This document shows, in pieces, positions 34,651 through 43,577 of a stretch of DNA of 64,000 nt (positions within the stretch are counted from its first letter, which is position 1; each line of letters opens with the position of its first letter). The notes beneath the pieces were generated by a model that was not told where the DNA came from, did no database searches, and worked only from the letters and a program-made list of their open reading frames with translations. The stretch spans positions 290,612 through 354,611 of the forward strand of contig CALGIG010000015.1 in the NCBI GenBank assembly GCA_937915865.1, read 5' to 3'. Made by a program: the position numbers and the translations under genes. This DNA comes from an uncultured Prolixibacteraceae bacterium. GTDB taxonomy: Bacteria > Bacteroidota > Bacteroidia > Bacteroidales > Prolixibacteraceae.

Positions 34651-37600
34651 ATGAAAAAACTAACACAATTTGCAGTCAACTTTCCGGTAACTATCCTGAT
34701 GGTAGTTTTGGCCGTTGTCCTGCTGGGATATATCTCTTTCGGCAAGCTTGGTATCGACTTGTTTCCCGAGATAAACAACCCGCGATTGTTTATCGAGCTA
34801 AAGTCGGGCGAACGTCCGCCGGAAGAAATGGAAAAACAATTCGTCAAAAACCTCGAATCGCTGGCTATCCGGCAGTCGGGCGTTACGCAGGTATCGTCGA
34901 TTTCGAAAGTTGGAACAGCCCAGATTACCGTTGAATATGCCTGGAACAAGGATATGGACGAGGCTTTCCTCGACCTTCAGAAAGCGGCTACTGCTTATGC
35001 ACAGAATCAAACGCTTGACGAAATAAACATTACTCAGCACGACCCGAATACATCGCCGGTAGTGGTTATTGCCTTGTCGCACGAGAGCATTACCGACATG
35101 AATGAGCTTCGGAAAGTTGCCGAGAATTATATCAGGAACGAGTTGATCAGGCTTGAAGGTGTGGCCGATGTAGAAGTTTCGGGCTCGGAAACTAACGAAG
35201 TGCTGATTAGAACTGACCAGTATATGCTCGATGCTTTTGGACTTACTTTGGATGAAGTGAATACCAAAATTCAGAGTTTCAACCAAAGCATCTCGGGCGG
35301 ATCGATTACCGAAATGGGCTTGAAATACGTGGTGAAAGGTGTCAGTTTGCTATCAGATATTTCTGATTTCGAAAATATTATTGTAGGCTATAAAGCTGTT
35401 TCGACCGACGGAACAACTTCTAAAGTGCCCATTTATTTACGCGAGGTGGCCAAAGTTAGCTTTGCCAACAAAGAACCCGAAAATATTGTCCGCATGAACG
35501 GAACCCGTTGTCTGGGTTTGTCGGTGTACAAAGAAACCAGTTTCAATACGGTAAAAGCGGTACAAGAAATTTCGAAAGCTATGGTTGACATGGAGAAAGC
35601 ATTGCCTGGTTACAAAATGAAAGTAGTTTCAAACCAGGGAACTTTCATCAGCAATGCGATTGGCGAAGTTGAAGAAACCTCTTTAATCGGTATGGCGCTG
35701 GCTATTTTCGTGGTGTTCCTTTTCCTTCGCCGGATTGGTACAACGATGCTCATCAGTGTTTCCATGCCGGTTTCAATCATTGCTACATTTAACCTGATGT
35801 ATTTCAACGGCCTCAGCCTGAATGTAATGACTTTGGGCGGTTTGGCTTTGGGAGCTGGTATGTTGGTTGATAATGCCATTGTTGTAATGGAAAATATATT
35901 CCGGTTGCGCGAAACAGGCATGTCTGTAAAAGATGCTGCTATCGAGGGATCGGCGCAGGTAAGCGGTGCAATTACTTCGTCAACAATTACTACAATCATA
36001 GTATTCCTGCCCATTGTTTATTTACATGGAGCTTCCGGAGCATTGTTCCGCGACCAAGCCTGGACCATCACCTTCTCGCTTGTTTCGTCGCTGTTTGCAG
36101 CAATACTGGTTATCCCCATGCTGTACAATTACTTCTTTAAAAACAGCAAAAAAACCGGCGCTTCAAAATCGGTTCAGGTAAAAGGATACGGACGTTTTTT
36201 GGGCAGATTACTGAATTACAGATGGCCGGTTATTTTGGTTGCCATTGTATTGTTGGGACTTTCGGTGCTTTTGGTGCCATACATTGGAACCGAGTTCATG
36301 CCAAAATCGGGGACCAATCAATTTTCAATTGATCTGAAAATGCCTGAAGGGACACGATTAGCGCGTACCGATGCTGCAGTTTCGAATATCGAAAATATGG
36401 TGCGCGAGGCTTTGGGCGATCATCTCGAAACTTTATACAGCCAGGTCGGTCCGTCAACCGGGCTTTTGTCGAGCGAAAATTCGTTGTTCGAAGGCGAAAA
36501 TACAGCCAATATAAAAGTTATCCTGAAAGAAAAAGACAGACTGGGCTCAACCGGAGCCATTCAAACCATATCGAAAGCCATTGGTGAATTGCCCGATATT
36601 GAACTGAAATTTGTTGAAGACCAAACAGCTTTGGGAGGTTTGATGGGAACCGACGAAGCGCCACTCGTAGTGGAGATTCAGGGAGAAGATCTTCAGGTTA
36701 TCGAAGATTTATCGAAACAGGTAATGACGGCTTCACAAAGCATTCCTGAGTTGTACAACCTGGAATCGTCGATGGAAGGTGGTTCGCCTGAAGTGGAAGT
36801 GGTTGTCGATCGTTTGCGTGCGGGTATTTTTGGCTTGAGTGTTTCGACCATCGTTACTCAAATACAAAACCAGTTAACGGGTAAAACATCGGGAACCATT
36901 GAGAAAGGTGGTGAAATGCAGGATATTACCCTTCGCTTTCCTGATAAAGGATTGAAAGATCTGGCCGATATGGAAATTAAAAGCGGTACGCAGGTCGTTC
37001 GCGTGAGCGAGGTGGCTACAATCAAGGAAGATCGTTCGCCCAAGGAAGTTTTCAGGAGAAACCAGGTTCGTATCGGTAAAATTACTGGTTATATGAATAA
37101 GGATATTGCTTTGGACAAAATGGTTACCAAGGTAAATCAGGCCATTGCAGGGATTCCGCTTCCTCCCGACTATAAAATTAAAATAACAGGCGAAGAAGAA
37201 AAACGTAAGGAATCGATGGATTCACTGAGCTTTGCTCTATTGCTATCGGTTATACTGGTATTCATGGTTTTAGCAGCCGAATTTGAATCGTTGCTCCATC
37301 CATTTACCATCCTGACAACCATTCCGTTTGCCATAGTGGGTTCAGTACTTATTTTCTTCCTGTTGGGTAAAACACTCAATATCATGGCGCTGATTGGTGT
37401 GATTATGCTCGTTGGTATCGCCGTTAACAATGCCATTCTGCTGGTTGACCGTATTTTGCAGATTCAGAAAGACGGATTGTCGCGCCGGGAAGCGATTGTA
37501 CAGGCCGGACAACAGCGTATCCGCCCGATTTTGATGACCAAACTGACAACCATTTTGGCTATGCTTCCGCTTACTTTTGGTTTTGGAGAGAGCACTGCTT

Positions 37601-37743
37601 TGAGGGCACCGATGGCTTTGGCCGTTATTGGAGGTTTGATAACATCAACAATTATGTCGCTGGTGGTTATCCCGTGCGTATTCGATGTGCTCGATGGAAT
37701 AAAAGACCGTTTCAGAAAGAAAAAGCCGGTTGAAACCATATAG
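34651..37743 (+). CDS. RND-family efflux permease (AcrB/MdtB-like, HAE type)
   Basis: About 1030 residues from the ATG at 34651 (MKKLTQFAVNFPVTILMVV). The layout is the usual RND 12 membrane helices and two large periplasmic loops. TM4 has GMLVDNAIVVMENIF, keeping the first proton-relay Asp but with Asn in the second place, common in the SwrC/HAE-type branch. TM10 has GIAVNNAILLVDRI, again with Asn instead of Lys940 of AcrB. It pumps its substrate by proton motive force via the adaptor and TolC channel. Neighbours and one shared adaptor suggest a heteromeric pump with the RND-ABC fusion downstream. Confidence 0.93.
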   Translation: MKKLTQFAVNFPVTILMVVLAVVLLGYISFGKLGIDLFPEINNPRLFIELKSGERPPEEMEKQFVKNLESLAIRQSGVTQVSSISKVGTAQITVEYAWNKDMDEAFLDLQKAATAYAQNQTLDEINITQHDPNTSPVVVIALSHESITDMNELRKVAENYIRNELIRLEGVADVEVSGSETNEVLIRTDQYMLDAFGLTLDEVNTKIQSFNQSISGGSITEMGLKYVVKGVSLLSDISDFENIIVGYKAVSTDGTTSKVPIYLREVAKVSFANKEPENIVRMNGTRCLGLSVYKETSFNTVKAVQEISKAMVDMEKALPGYKMKVVSNQGTFISNAIGEVEETSLIGMALAIFVVFLFLRRIGTTMLISVSMPVSIIATFNLMYFNGLSLNVMTLGGLALGAGMLVDNAIVVMENIFRLRETGMSVKDAAIEGSAQVSGAITSSTITTIIVFLPIVYLHGASGALFRDQAWTITFSLVSSLFAAILVIPMLYNYFFKNSKKTGASKSVQVKGYGRFLGRLLNYRWPVILVAIVLLGLSVLLVPYIGTEFMPKSGTNQFSIDLKMPEGTRLARTDAAVSNIENMVREALGDHLETLYSQVGPSTGLLSSENSLFEGENTANIKVILKEKDRLGSTGAIQTISKAIGELPDIELKFVEDQTALGGLMGTDEAPLVVEIQGEDLQVIEDLSKQVMTASQSIPELYNLESSMEGGSPEVEVVVDRLRAGIFGLSVSTIVTQIQNQLTGKTSGTIEKGGEMQDITLRFPDKGLKDLADMEIKSGTQVVRVSEVATIKEDRSPKEVFRRNQVRIGKITGYMNKDIALDKMVTKVNQAIAGIPLPPDYKIKITGEEEKRKESMDSLSFALLLSVILVFMVLAAEFESLLHPFTILTTIPFAIVGSVLIFFLLGKTLNIMALIGVIMLVGIAVNNAILLVDRILQIQKDGLSRREAIVQAGQQRIRPILMTKLTTILAMLPLTFGFGESTALRAPMALAVIGGLITSTIMSLVVIPCVFDVLDGIKDRFRKKKPVETI

Positions 37744-37744
37744 G

Positions 37745-37938
37745 CACATAGAACACATAGAGAACTAAGCTGATGCAATAGAATAGTATTTGCTTTAATG
37801 CTATGAATATCGATAAAATAACAGATCATTTTCGGAGTGAATCTGAAAAGTTTTACAACAGGAGGATAATAATTCATGAAAACTACAAGGCATAAATTTC
37901 ACTTGAGAAATGGCTATGTGAACTATGTGACTATGTGG
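37745..37938. repeat. CACATAG/CTATGTG inverted repeats enclosing a gene remnant
   Basis: CACATAGAACACATAG (37745-37760) pairs with CTATGTGAACTATGTG (37914-37929) at 14 of 16 positions; a third unit CTATGTG follows at 37931-37937. The ~150 bp between contain the start of a small frame resembling a GxxExxY gene. The element fills the 210-bp gap between the two RND genes. Confidence 0.55.
37803..37895 (+). pseudogene. Possible deletion remnant of a GxxExxY-family gene
   Basis: A 30-codon frame starting MNIDKITDHFRSESEKF and ending NRRIIIHENYKA. The first eight residues match the usual opening of Bacteroidota GxxExxY proteins (NIDKITDQIIG...) and the RRIII segment resembles their C-terminal KRIVNN. 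The whole core, including the G-x-x-E-x-x-Y motif, is missing. GxxExxY genes often lie between CACATAG-type repeats, as here. The similarity is short, so the call is tentative. Confidence 0.4.
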
Positions 37939-37953
37939 TAAAAAAATAAACGC

Positions 37954-40900
37954 ATGAAATTCATTATAGAGAGAAAAGTACTGATCAGCATGTTGTTTCT
38001 GGGCCTGTCGGTTCTGGGGTACGTGTCGTACAGGCAGTTGCCTGTTGAGCTGTTACCCAATGCAGAACTACCCTTTCTTTTCGTTCAGGCTAATTCAACT
38101 ACCGATCTGGCGCCGGAATACATGGAAAATCAGGTGACCATTCCTATTGAAGGGGCTATTGGAACGCTTGAAGGGATTGAGTCAATCGAATCGAATATCA
38201 ATTCGAAATCGAGTACCATTGTTGTGTATTATCAGAAAAATGTCAATTTCAAATATGCCTACCTGAAACTTCAGGAAAAAATCAACTCCATACAATCGTC
38301 GATGCCAACCGGGGTTCGGGTAAACGTTGCCAAAGTCGATTTGAAGCAGATAAACACACAGTTTATGGAACTTCAGGCCCGTGGCGAAGGCGGGGTCGAC
38401 CGTGTGCGTACCATTGTTGAACAGGAGATTAAACCTGACCTGGAAAATATTGATGGAATTGCTTCGGTAAATGTTTATGGCGGAAAGCAAAAATCAATTC
38501 AGGTAATTCTCGACACCAAAGCCTGCGAAGCTTATCACATTACTCCGGGTAAAATACGCTCGCTGTTGTCGCAAAACAACGGTTCGCGCACGTATGTGGG
38601 TAATCTGAAGGAAAAGACGGTTCAGTATTTTGTACATGTTACAGCCGAATATACCAAGGTTGAAGACCTTGAAAACCTTGTAGTAGCCACTGGCCCGATA
38701 TTGCTGAAAGATGTTGCCCAGGTTAAATTTGGAGAAAAAGAGGAAACATCGTTCAGCCGTGTAAACGGTAAAGATGCCGTGACCATTTTGCTGGTTAACG
38801 ATTCGCAGGCCAACCTGATTGATTTATCGAAATCGACCAGGAAAGTGATAGCCCGCCTGAATGAAAAAATGGCGCCCAAGGAAATCGAGATTGCCGAAAT
38901 TAGCAACGCTGCCGACCAAATGGAAAAGAACATCGACCAAATTATTGACCTGGCTGTTGTGGGTGGTATCATGGCCATTTTTGTGCTTTGGATTTTCCTG
39001 AAAAACCTGCGGATTGTTTCATTTATCGCGGTTGCTATCCCAATTTCGATTTTTACGGCATTCAACTTTTTCTATGCCTTCAACATTACGCTGAACAGTT
39101 TGACACTTGTTGGTATGGCGCTGGCTATAGGTATGTTGCTCGACAACAGTGTGGTGGTGCTCGAAAATATATATAGGCTCGCGGGGAAGGGAGTTCCCCC
39201 CTTGCAGGCGGTTACGCAGGGAACCACCGAAGTGTGGCGTTCAATTCTGGCTTCAACCCTAACCACAATTACCGTATTTCTGCCATTTGTTTTCTCCAAA
39301 AATTTTATGGTTGAAATGATTGGCTACAATGTGGGCATCTCTATTGTTTCAACGGTTTTGGTTTCGCTGGCTGTGGCGCTTATGCTGGTTCCAATGGCGT
39401 CGTATGCTTTACTGAAGAAACGGGTGGCTAAAAATATTTTTTTCGAGAAAGTGACCACCAACCTGCGTATGGTTCAGGTTTACCTGGTATTCCTGAAATC
39501 GGCAATGCGTAACCCGGCCGGAACTATTATTGGTGGCATTGTGGTGTTCTTTCTGGCCATATTTATATCGCTGGCGGTAAGTATAAGTTCGTTGCAGGAG
39601 GTTGAAACCAAGGAAATAAACCTGTATGTAACGATGCCGTCGGGTTCGTCGCTCGAAACTACCGACCGCACCGTTCAGGAAATAGAAAAGAAGCTCGATG
39701 ATTTGGCTGAAAAACAGGATGTCATCAGCAAAATAGAAGAAGAGCAGGCTACAGTAACTGTAAAGCTGAAAGACAAATTCCAGGACATTGCCAATCGTAC
39801 TTTTGCTCAAATCAAATCTGATATAAATGAGCGGACAAAAGGGATAAAAGCTTCGTCGATCTCGTTCACGCAAACAGCCAATACGCGCAGTTTCCAGGGA
39901 GGCACCCGCAACATGATGGGTAATTTCCAGAAAATGATGGGGATTGGGACCAACGAAGAAAAGATTGTATTGAAAGGTCAGGATTTTGAAAGGCTTCGCG
40001 CTGTTGCAGAAGATCTGAAATATTTTGTCGATCAAATGGAATCAGTACAATCGGTGAACCTGAACATTTCGGACAACCGGCCCGAAGTTCACCTGTATTT
40101 CAACCCACTTCTGATGACCGAGTACAACATTACACTGGCGAATATTCTTTCAGAATTGAATTCGTTTTCGAAGGAAATCTCGACCAACATTCAGTACAAA
40201 CAGGGTGTTGACGAGTACGAAATTATCATCACACAAAATACTCCTGAAAATATTGAAAAGAAAAAGACGGATCGTACGATGGAAGAACTTCGTCGTTTGC
40301 AGGTTTCGGATGCTTCAGGCGGAGTTCACGATCTGCAGGATTTTACCAACATTGTTTATGCAACCGGGCTTTCGGGCATTAACCGTGTGAACCAGGAAAA
40401 GCAAATAGAGCTGACTTATCGTTTTGTGAGCGAGGCCAATAGTTCGAACGATCTTTTGGCAGCCTACCGTTACCAGATCGACGAGTTGGTAGCTAACTAC
40501 AATTTGCCGTCGGGAGTTGCCGCTGAGGTAGTTCACGAAGAAACCGACTATTCCGAATTTTATCTTATGATCGGGGCTGCCATTATCCTGATATTTATGA
40601 TTATGGCTTCGGTTTTCGAGTCGGTTGCAACACCGTTTGTTCTGTTATTTTCAATCCCGCTGGCAGCCATTGGCTCGTTAGTCGCATTGATTATTACCAA
40701 CAACAGCCTGCTGAATTCGAATACATTAATCGGCTTCCTGATTTTGCTCGGTGTGGTTGTGAACAATGGTATTATCCTGATTGACTATACCAACATTTTG
40801 CGTAAACGCGGGTTCCGTCGTTCGCGTGCTGTGATGATGGCAGGTCTGTCGCGTGTGCGCCCGATTCTGATTACGGCTATTACCACCATTGTGGGAATGT

Positions 40901-42666
40901 TTCCGCTGGCAATGGGTAATGCCGAATATGTAAGCGCTATTGGGGCGCCGTTTGCCATTGTTGTGATTGGTGGTTTGGCTTTAAGCACTGTTCTTACGCT
41001 CGTATTTATTCCAACATTTTATTCAGGATTGGAAAATGCGATTGAATGGTTTAAACACCAAACACTCCGGATTAAGATTATCCAGTTTGTTCTTATGGCG
41101 GCTTCGTTCGTTTTAATCTACTTCAAAGTGGATTCGGGTTTATGGCAAATGCTCGATCTAATTTTTGTGGTTATTCTTGTTCCGGGAACAACCTGGTTTG
41201 TTTTGAACAGCCTGAGAAAAGCACAGACCAAACTGATCGAAGAACACGATTCTATTCGTATTCAGATTAGGAAGCTGGTGAAAATTTACGACCGCAAAAG
41301 CCGTTTCGAGCGCGAGTGGGAATCTGGTAAGAAAATCAGGCATCATGCAGGTATCGGAAAGCAATACCGTGATTTGAAAGAATTCGACTACCTCATCTGG
41401 CAGTTGCCGGTATTAATTTTCCTGACCTATTTTGCATTTATATATCTGAATTCGGCATTCTGGTCGATTATGATCTCTATGGGCATAACTAACCTGGCCC
41501 TAAGTATGTGGAAACCTTTCGGGTTCTTTCTGAATTACAAAGCAGAAAAGTCGGGTAAGAAACTTCCTGCAAAATTATACAAGTGGGTTCGTGCATTCCT
41601 TTTCTGGATTTTGCCTTTTATTGAATTGTTTTTGGTATGGCGCATTACAAAAACATGGGGTTTGGTTTTATTCTTTGTTGTGATGTGGTATTTGGCTCTG
41701 GCCATTTCGGTTACATCGAAGCGCCTGTACGAAGAAAAAATAAATATCGACCGTATCACAGGGCGATTCGGCGGTATGCGTCGAAGTTTGTACCGTATGG
41801 TAAAACGTATACCGGTTATTGGGAAACAGCATCAGCCATTTAAAGCGCTTAACGGCGTTTCTCTCGAAATCACAACCGGCATGTTCGGGTTGCTTGGCCC
41901 TAATGGAGCTGGAAAGTCGACTATGATGCGTATAATTTGCGGTATCTTGGAACAGAGCTATGGTAAAATCTGGATCAACGGAATTGATACCCAGGAAAAG
42001 CGTGAGGAGCTTCAGGGTTTAATTGGTTACCTGCCACAGGAATTTGGTACATACGAAAATATGTCGGCCCAGGATTTCCTCGATTATCAGGCTATTCTGA
42101 AAGGCTTATCGGATAAGAAACAACGTGAAGAGCGTATTGAATATGTTTTACAGTCAGTGCATTTATGGGAAAAACGTGGCGATAAAATTGGGTCGTTCTC
42201 CGGAGGAATGAAACAGCGAATTGGTATTGCACAAATTCTGCTACACCTGCCAAAAATTCTGGTTGTTGATGAGCCAACCGCTGGTCTCGATCCACGTGAA
42301 CGCATTCGTTTCAGAAACTTGCTTGTTGAATTGAGCCGCGAGCGAATCGTAATTTTCTCGACACATATTATCGAGGATATTTCAAGCTCGTGTAACCAGG
42401 TTGCTGTTATTAACCGTGGCCGGGTAAAATACCACGGAACACCTATGGATATGGTACATCTGGCGCAGAACATGGTTTGGCAATTTGATGTTCCGGTTGA
42501 AGATTTCGATAAAATGGAAAACAAACAGCTGGTTACTCACCACATGAAACAGGGCGATATGATCAGGGTTCGTTTCCTTTCGAAGCAAAAACCGGTTGAA
42601 CATGCTGTACAAATCAGCCCGATTCTGGAAGATGCGTACCTGTGTTTGATAAAGGATTTAAAATAA
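37954..42666 (+). CDS. RND efflux permease fused to extra membrane segments and an ABC ATPase
   Basis: One uninterrupted 1570-residue frame. Residues 1-~1030 are a complete RND permease: TM1 at SMLFLGLSVLGYVSY, two periplasmic loops, TM4 GMLLDNSVVVLENIY, TM10 GVVVNNGIILIDYTN. Residues ~1040-1255 hold about six further hydrophobic segments (1041-1056, 1063-1087, 1146-1185 as two, 1213-1255 as two) with a charged cytoplasmic stretch between. Residues ~1285-1570 are a full ABC ATPase: Walker A GPNGAGKST 1315-1323, signature FSGGM 1415-1419, Walker B with D1439 and E1440, switch His1471. All catalytic motifs look intact. It lies between an RND gene and an ABC-2-type permease, suggesting a joint proton/ATP-driven exporter. 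I know of no characterised protein of this architecture. Confidence 0.9.
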   Translation: MKFIIERKVLISMLFLGLSVLGYVSYRQLPVELLPNAELPFLFVQANSTTDLAPEYMENQVTIPIEGAIGTLEGIESIESNINSKSSTIVVYYQKNVNFKYAYLKLQEKINSIQSSMPTGVRVNVAKVDLKQINTQFMELQARGEGGVDRVRTIVEQEIKPDLENIDGIASVNVYGGKQKSIQVILDTKACEAYHITPGKIRSLLSQNNGSRTYVGNLKEKTVQYFVHVTAEYTKVEDLENLVVATGPILLKDVAQVKFGEKEETSFSRVNGKDAVTILLVNDSQANLIDLSKSTRKVIARLNEKMAPKEIEIAEISNAADQMEKNIDQIIDLAVVGGIMAIFVLWIFLKNLRIVSFIAVAIPISIFTAFNFFYAFNITLNSLTLVGMALAIGMLLDNSVVVLENIYRLAGKGVPPLQAVTQGTTEVWRSILASTLTTITVFLPFVFSKNFMVEMIGYNVGISIVSTVLVSLAVALMLVPMASYALLKKRVAKNIFFEKVTTNLRMVQVYLVFLKSAMRNPAGTIIGGIVVFFLAIFISLAVSISSLQEVETKEINLYVTMPSGSSLETTDRTVQEIEKKLDDLAEKQDVISKIEEEQATVTVKLKDKFQDIANRTFAQIKSDINERTKGIKASSISFTQTANTRSFQGGTRNMMGNFQKMMGIGTNEEKIVLKGQDFERLRAVAEDLKYFVDQMESVQSVNLNISDNRPEVHLYFNPLLMTEYNITLANILSELNSFSKEISTNIQYKQGVDEYEIIITQNTPENIEKKKTDRTMEELRRLQVSDASGGVHDLQDFTNIVYATGLSGINRVNQEKQIELTYRFVSEANSSNDLLAAYRYQIDELVANYNLPSGVAAEVVHEETDYSEFYLMIGAAIILIFMIMASVFESVATPFVLLFSIPLAAIGSLVALIITNNSLLNSNTLIGFLILLGVVVNNGIILIDYTNILRKRGFRRSRAVMMAGLSRVRPILITAITTIVGMFPLAMGNAEYVSAIGAPFAIVVIGGLALSTVLTLVFIPTFYSGLENAIEWFKHQTLRIKIIQFVLMAASFVLIYFKVDSGLWQMLDLIFVVILVPGTTWFVLNSLRKAQTKLIEEHDSIRIQIRKLVKIYDRKSRFEREWESGKKIRHHAGIGKQYRDLKEFDYLIWQLPVLIFLTYFAFIYLNSAFWSIMISMGITNLALSMWKPFGFFLNYKAEKSGKKLPAKLYKWVRAFLFWILPFIELFLVWRITKTWGLVLFFVVMWYLALAISVTSKRLYEEKINIDRITGRFGGMRRSLYRMVKRIPVIGKQHQPFKALNGVSLEITTGMFGLLGPNGAGKSTMMRIICGILEQSYGKIWINGIDTQEKREELQGLIGYLPQEFGTYENMSAQDFLDYQAILKGLSDKKQREERIEYVLQSVHLWEKRGDKIGSFSGGMKQRIGIAQILLHLPKILVVDEPTAGLDPRERIRFRNLLVELSRERIVIFSTHIIEDISSSCNQVAVINRGRVKYHGTPMDMVHLAQNMVWQFDVPVEDFDKMENKQLVTHHMKQGDMIRVRFLSKQKPVEHAVQISPILEDAYLCLIKDLK

Positions 42667-42671
42667 AAACG

Positions 42672-42756
42672 AGTGCCTGATAAAAAAGTACCTGAGTGCC
42701 TAAGAAAAAAGTGTTTCCAGCTTAAGAACTCAGGCGCTAAGGAACTTAGGTGCTAA
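42672..42756. repeat. CCTGAGTGCCTAAG/CTTAAGAACTCAGG palindromic repeat
   Basis: CCTGAGTGCCTAAG (42691-42704) pairs with CTTAAGAACTCAGG (42721-42734) at 12 of 14 positions, with weaker pairing of flanking GTGCCTGA and TTAGGTGC words. It fills the 102-bp gap between the fusion gene and the small permease gene. No T-tract follows, so read-through is expected. Confidence 0.5.
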
Positions 42757-42768
42757 ATAAATAAAACT

Positions 42769-43485
42769 ATGCAATCAATTATCTCGCCCAATGTATGGAC
42801 TTTGTTCCTGAAACTGGTGAAATACAATATGAAGGTAATTTTCGGTAACCGGTTTGTTTGGTTCGTGCTGGCGGCTATTGCCTTCTATTTTTTTATTTCG
42901 GTAACCAATATTTACGATGGTAATCAGCCCGACGAAGGTTTTATTTACGATATGCAAATAATGCCTGGTTTATTACTGATCTTTTATCCTATGACTTTTG
43001 GTATACAAAACGACCTTGATGCAGGGATTCTCGAAATTCTTTTCGGGATACCCGATTACCGCTACAAAGTTTGGCTGGTAAGGCTTGTTTTGGTTTTTAT
43101 TTTGGTTGGATTGATGATGCTGGGATTGACGACCATGAGCTACTTTTTACTTGCACCTGTTGGAATATTGGAAATTACCTGGAATGTGATGTTCCCAATT
43201 TATTTCCTGGGTTCATTGGCATTTCTGTTTTCAACCATTATTAAAAATGGTAATGGGACAGCTGTAGTCATGGTTATTTTCGGAGTTGGATTACTCATTC
43301 TTTCAGGAATACTGGAACGTACGATGTGGAATATTTTTCTCAACCCGTTCGATATTCCTAACCGGCTCAACGAAATGATATGGAAGGAAATTGCGATGAA
43401 AAACCGCATTTTTCTGGCTGTTGGAACAGTACTTTTTATACTCTATGGACTATTTAATCTGCAAAAACGAGAGAAATTCATTTAG
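42769..43485 (+). CDS. ABC-2-type membrane permease, last gene of the export cluster
   Basis: A 238-residue protein with about six membrane helices (including FVWFVLAAIAFYFFISV, LVLVFILVGLMMLGLTTMSY and FLAVGTVLFILYGLFNL) and no other domain. The QNDLDAGILEILFGIP stretch resembles the coupling-helix region of ABC-2 permeases (DxxxGxLE). It has no ATPase of its own; the nearest is the ABC domain at the end of the preceding RND fusion protein, which is its likely partner. Position suggests the whole 27.5-43.5 kb run is one functional unit. Confidence 0.82.
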   Translation: MQSIISPNVWTLFLKLVKYNMKVIFGNRFVWFVLAAIAFYFFISVTNIYDGNQPDEGFIYDMQIMPGLLLIFYPMTFGIQNDLDAGILEILFGIPDYRYKVWLVRLVLVFILVGLMMLGLTTMSYFLLAPVGILEITWNVMFPIYFLGSLAFLFSTIIKNGNGTAVVMVIFGVGLLILSGILERTMWNIFLNPFDIPNRLNEMIWKEIAMKNRIFLAVGTVLFILYGLFNLQKREKFI

Positions 43486-43577
43486 ATGTCGAACAATTAA
43501 GTTAAACGAAAATGATTTTGGATACGCAACTGTAAATCTGAATTTTTCATCTATTTTGAATTGAAACAACTAAAAAG

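Noticed and set aside
39181..39205. GGGGAA...TTCCCC palindrome within the RND-ABC gene, resembling the G/C-rich repeats nearby
   Set aside because: It encodes a normal loop after TM4 (LAGKGVPPLQAV) with no change in expected length, so a chance palindrome in coding sequence is more likely than an insertion.
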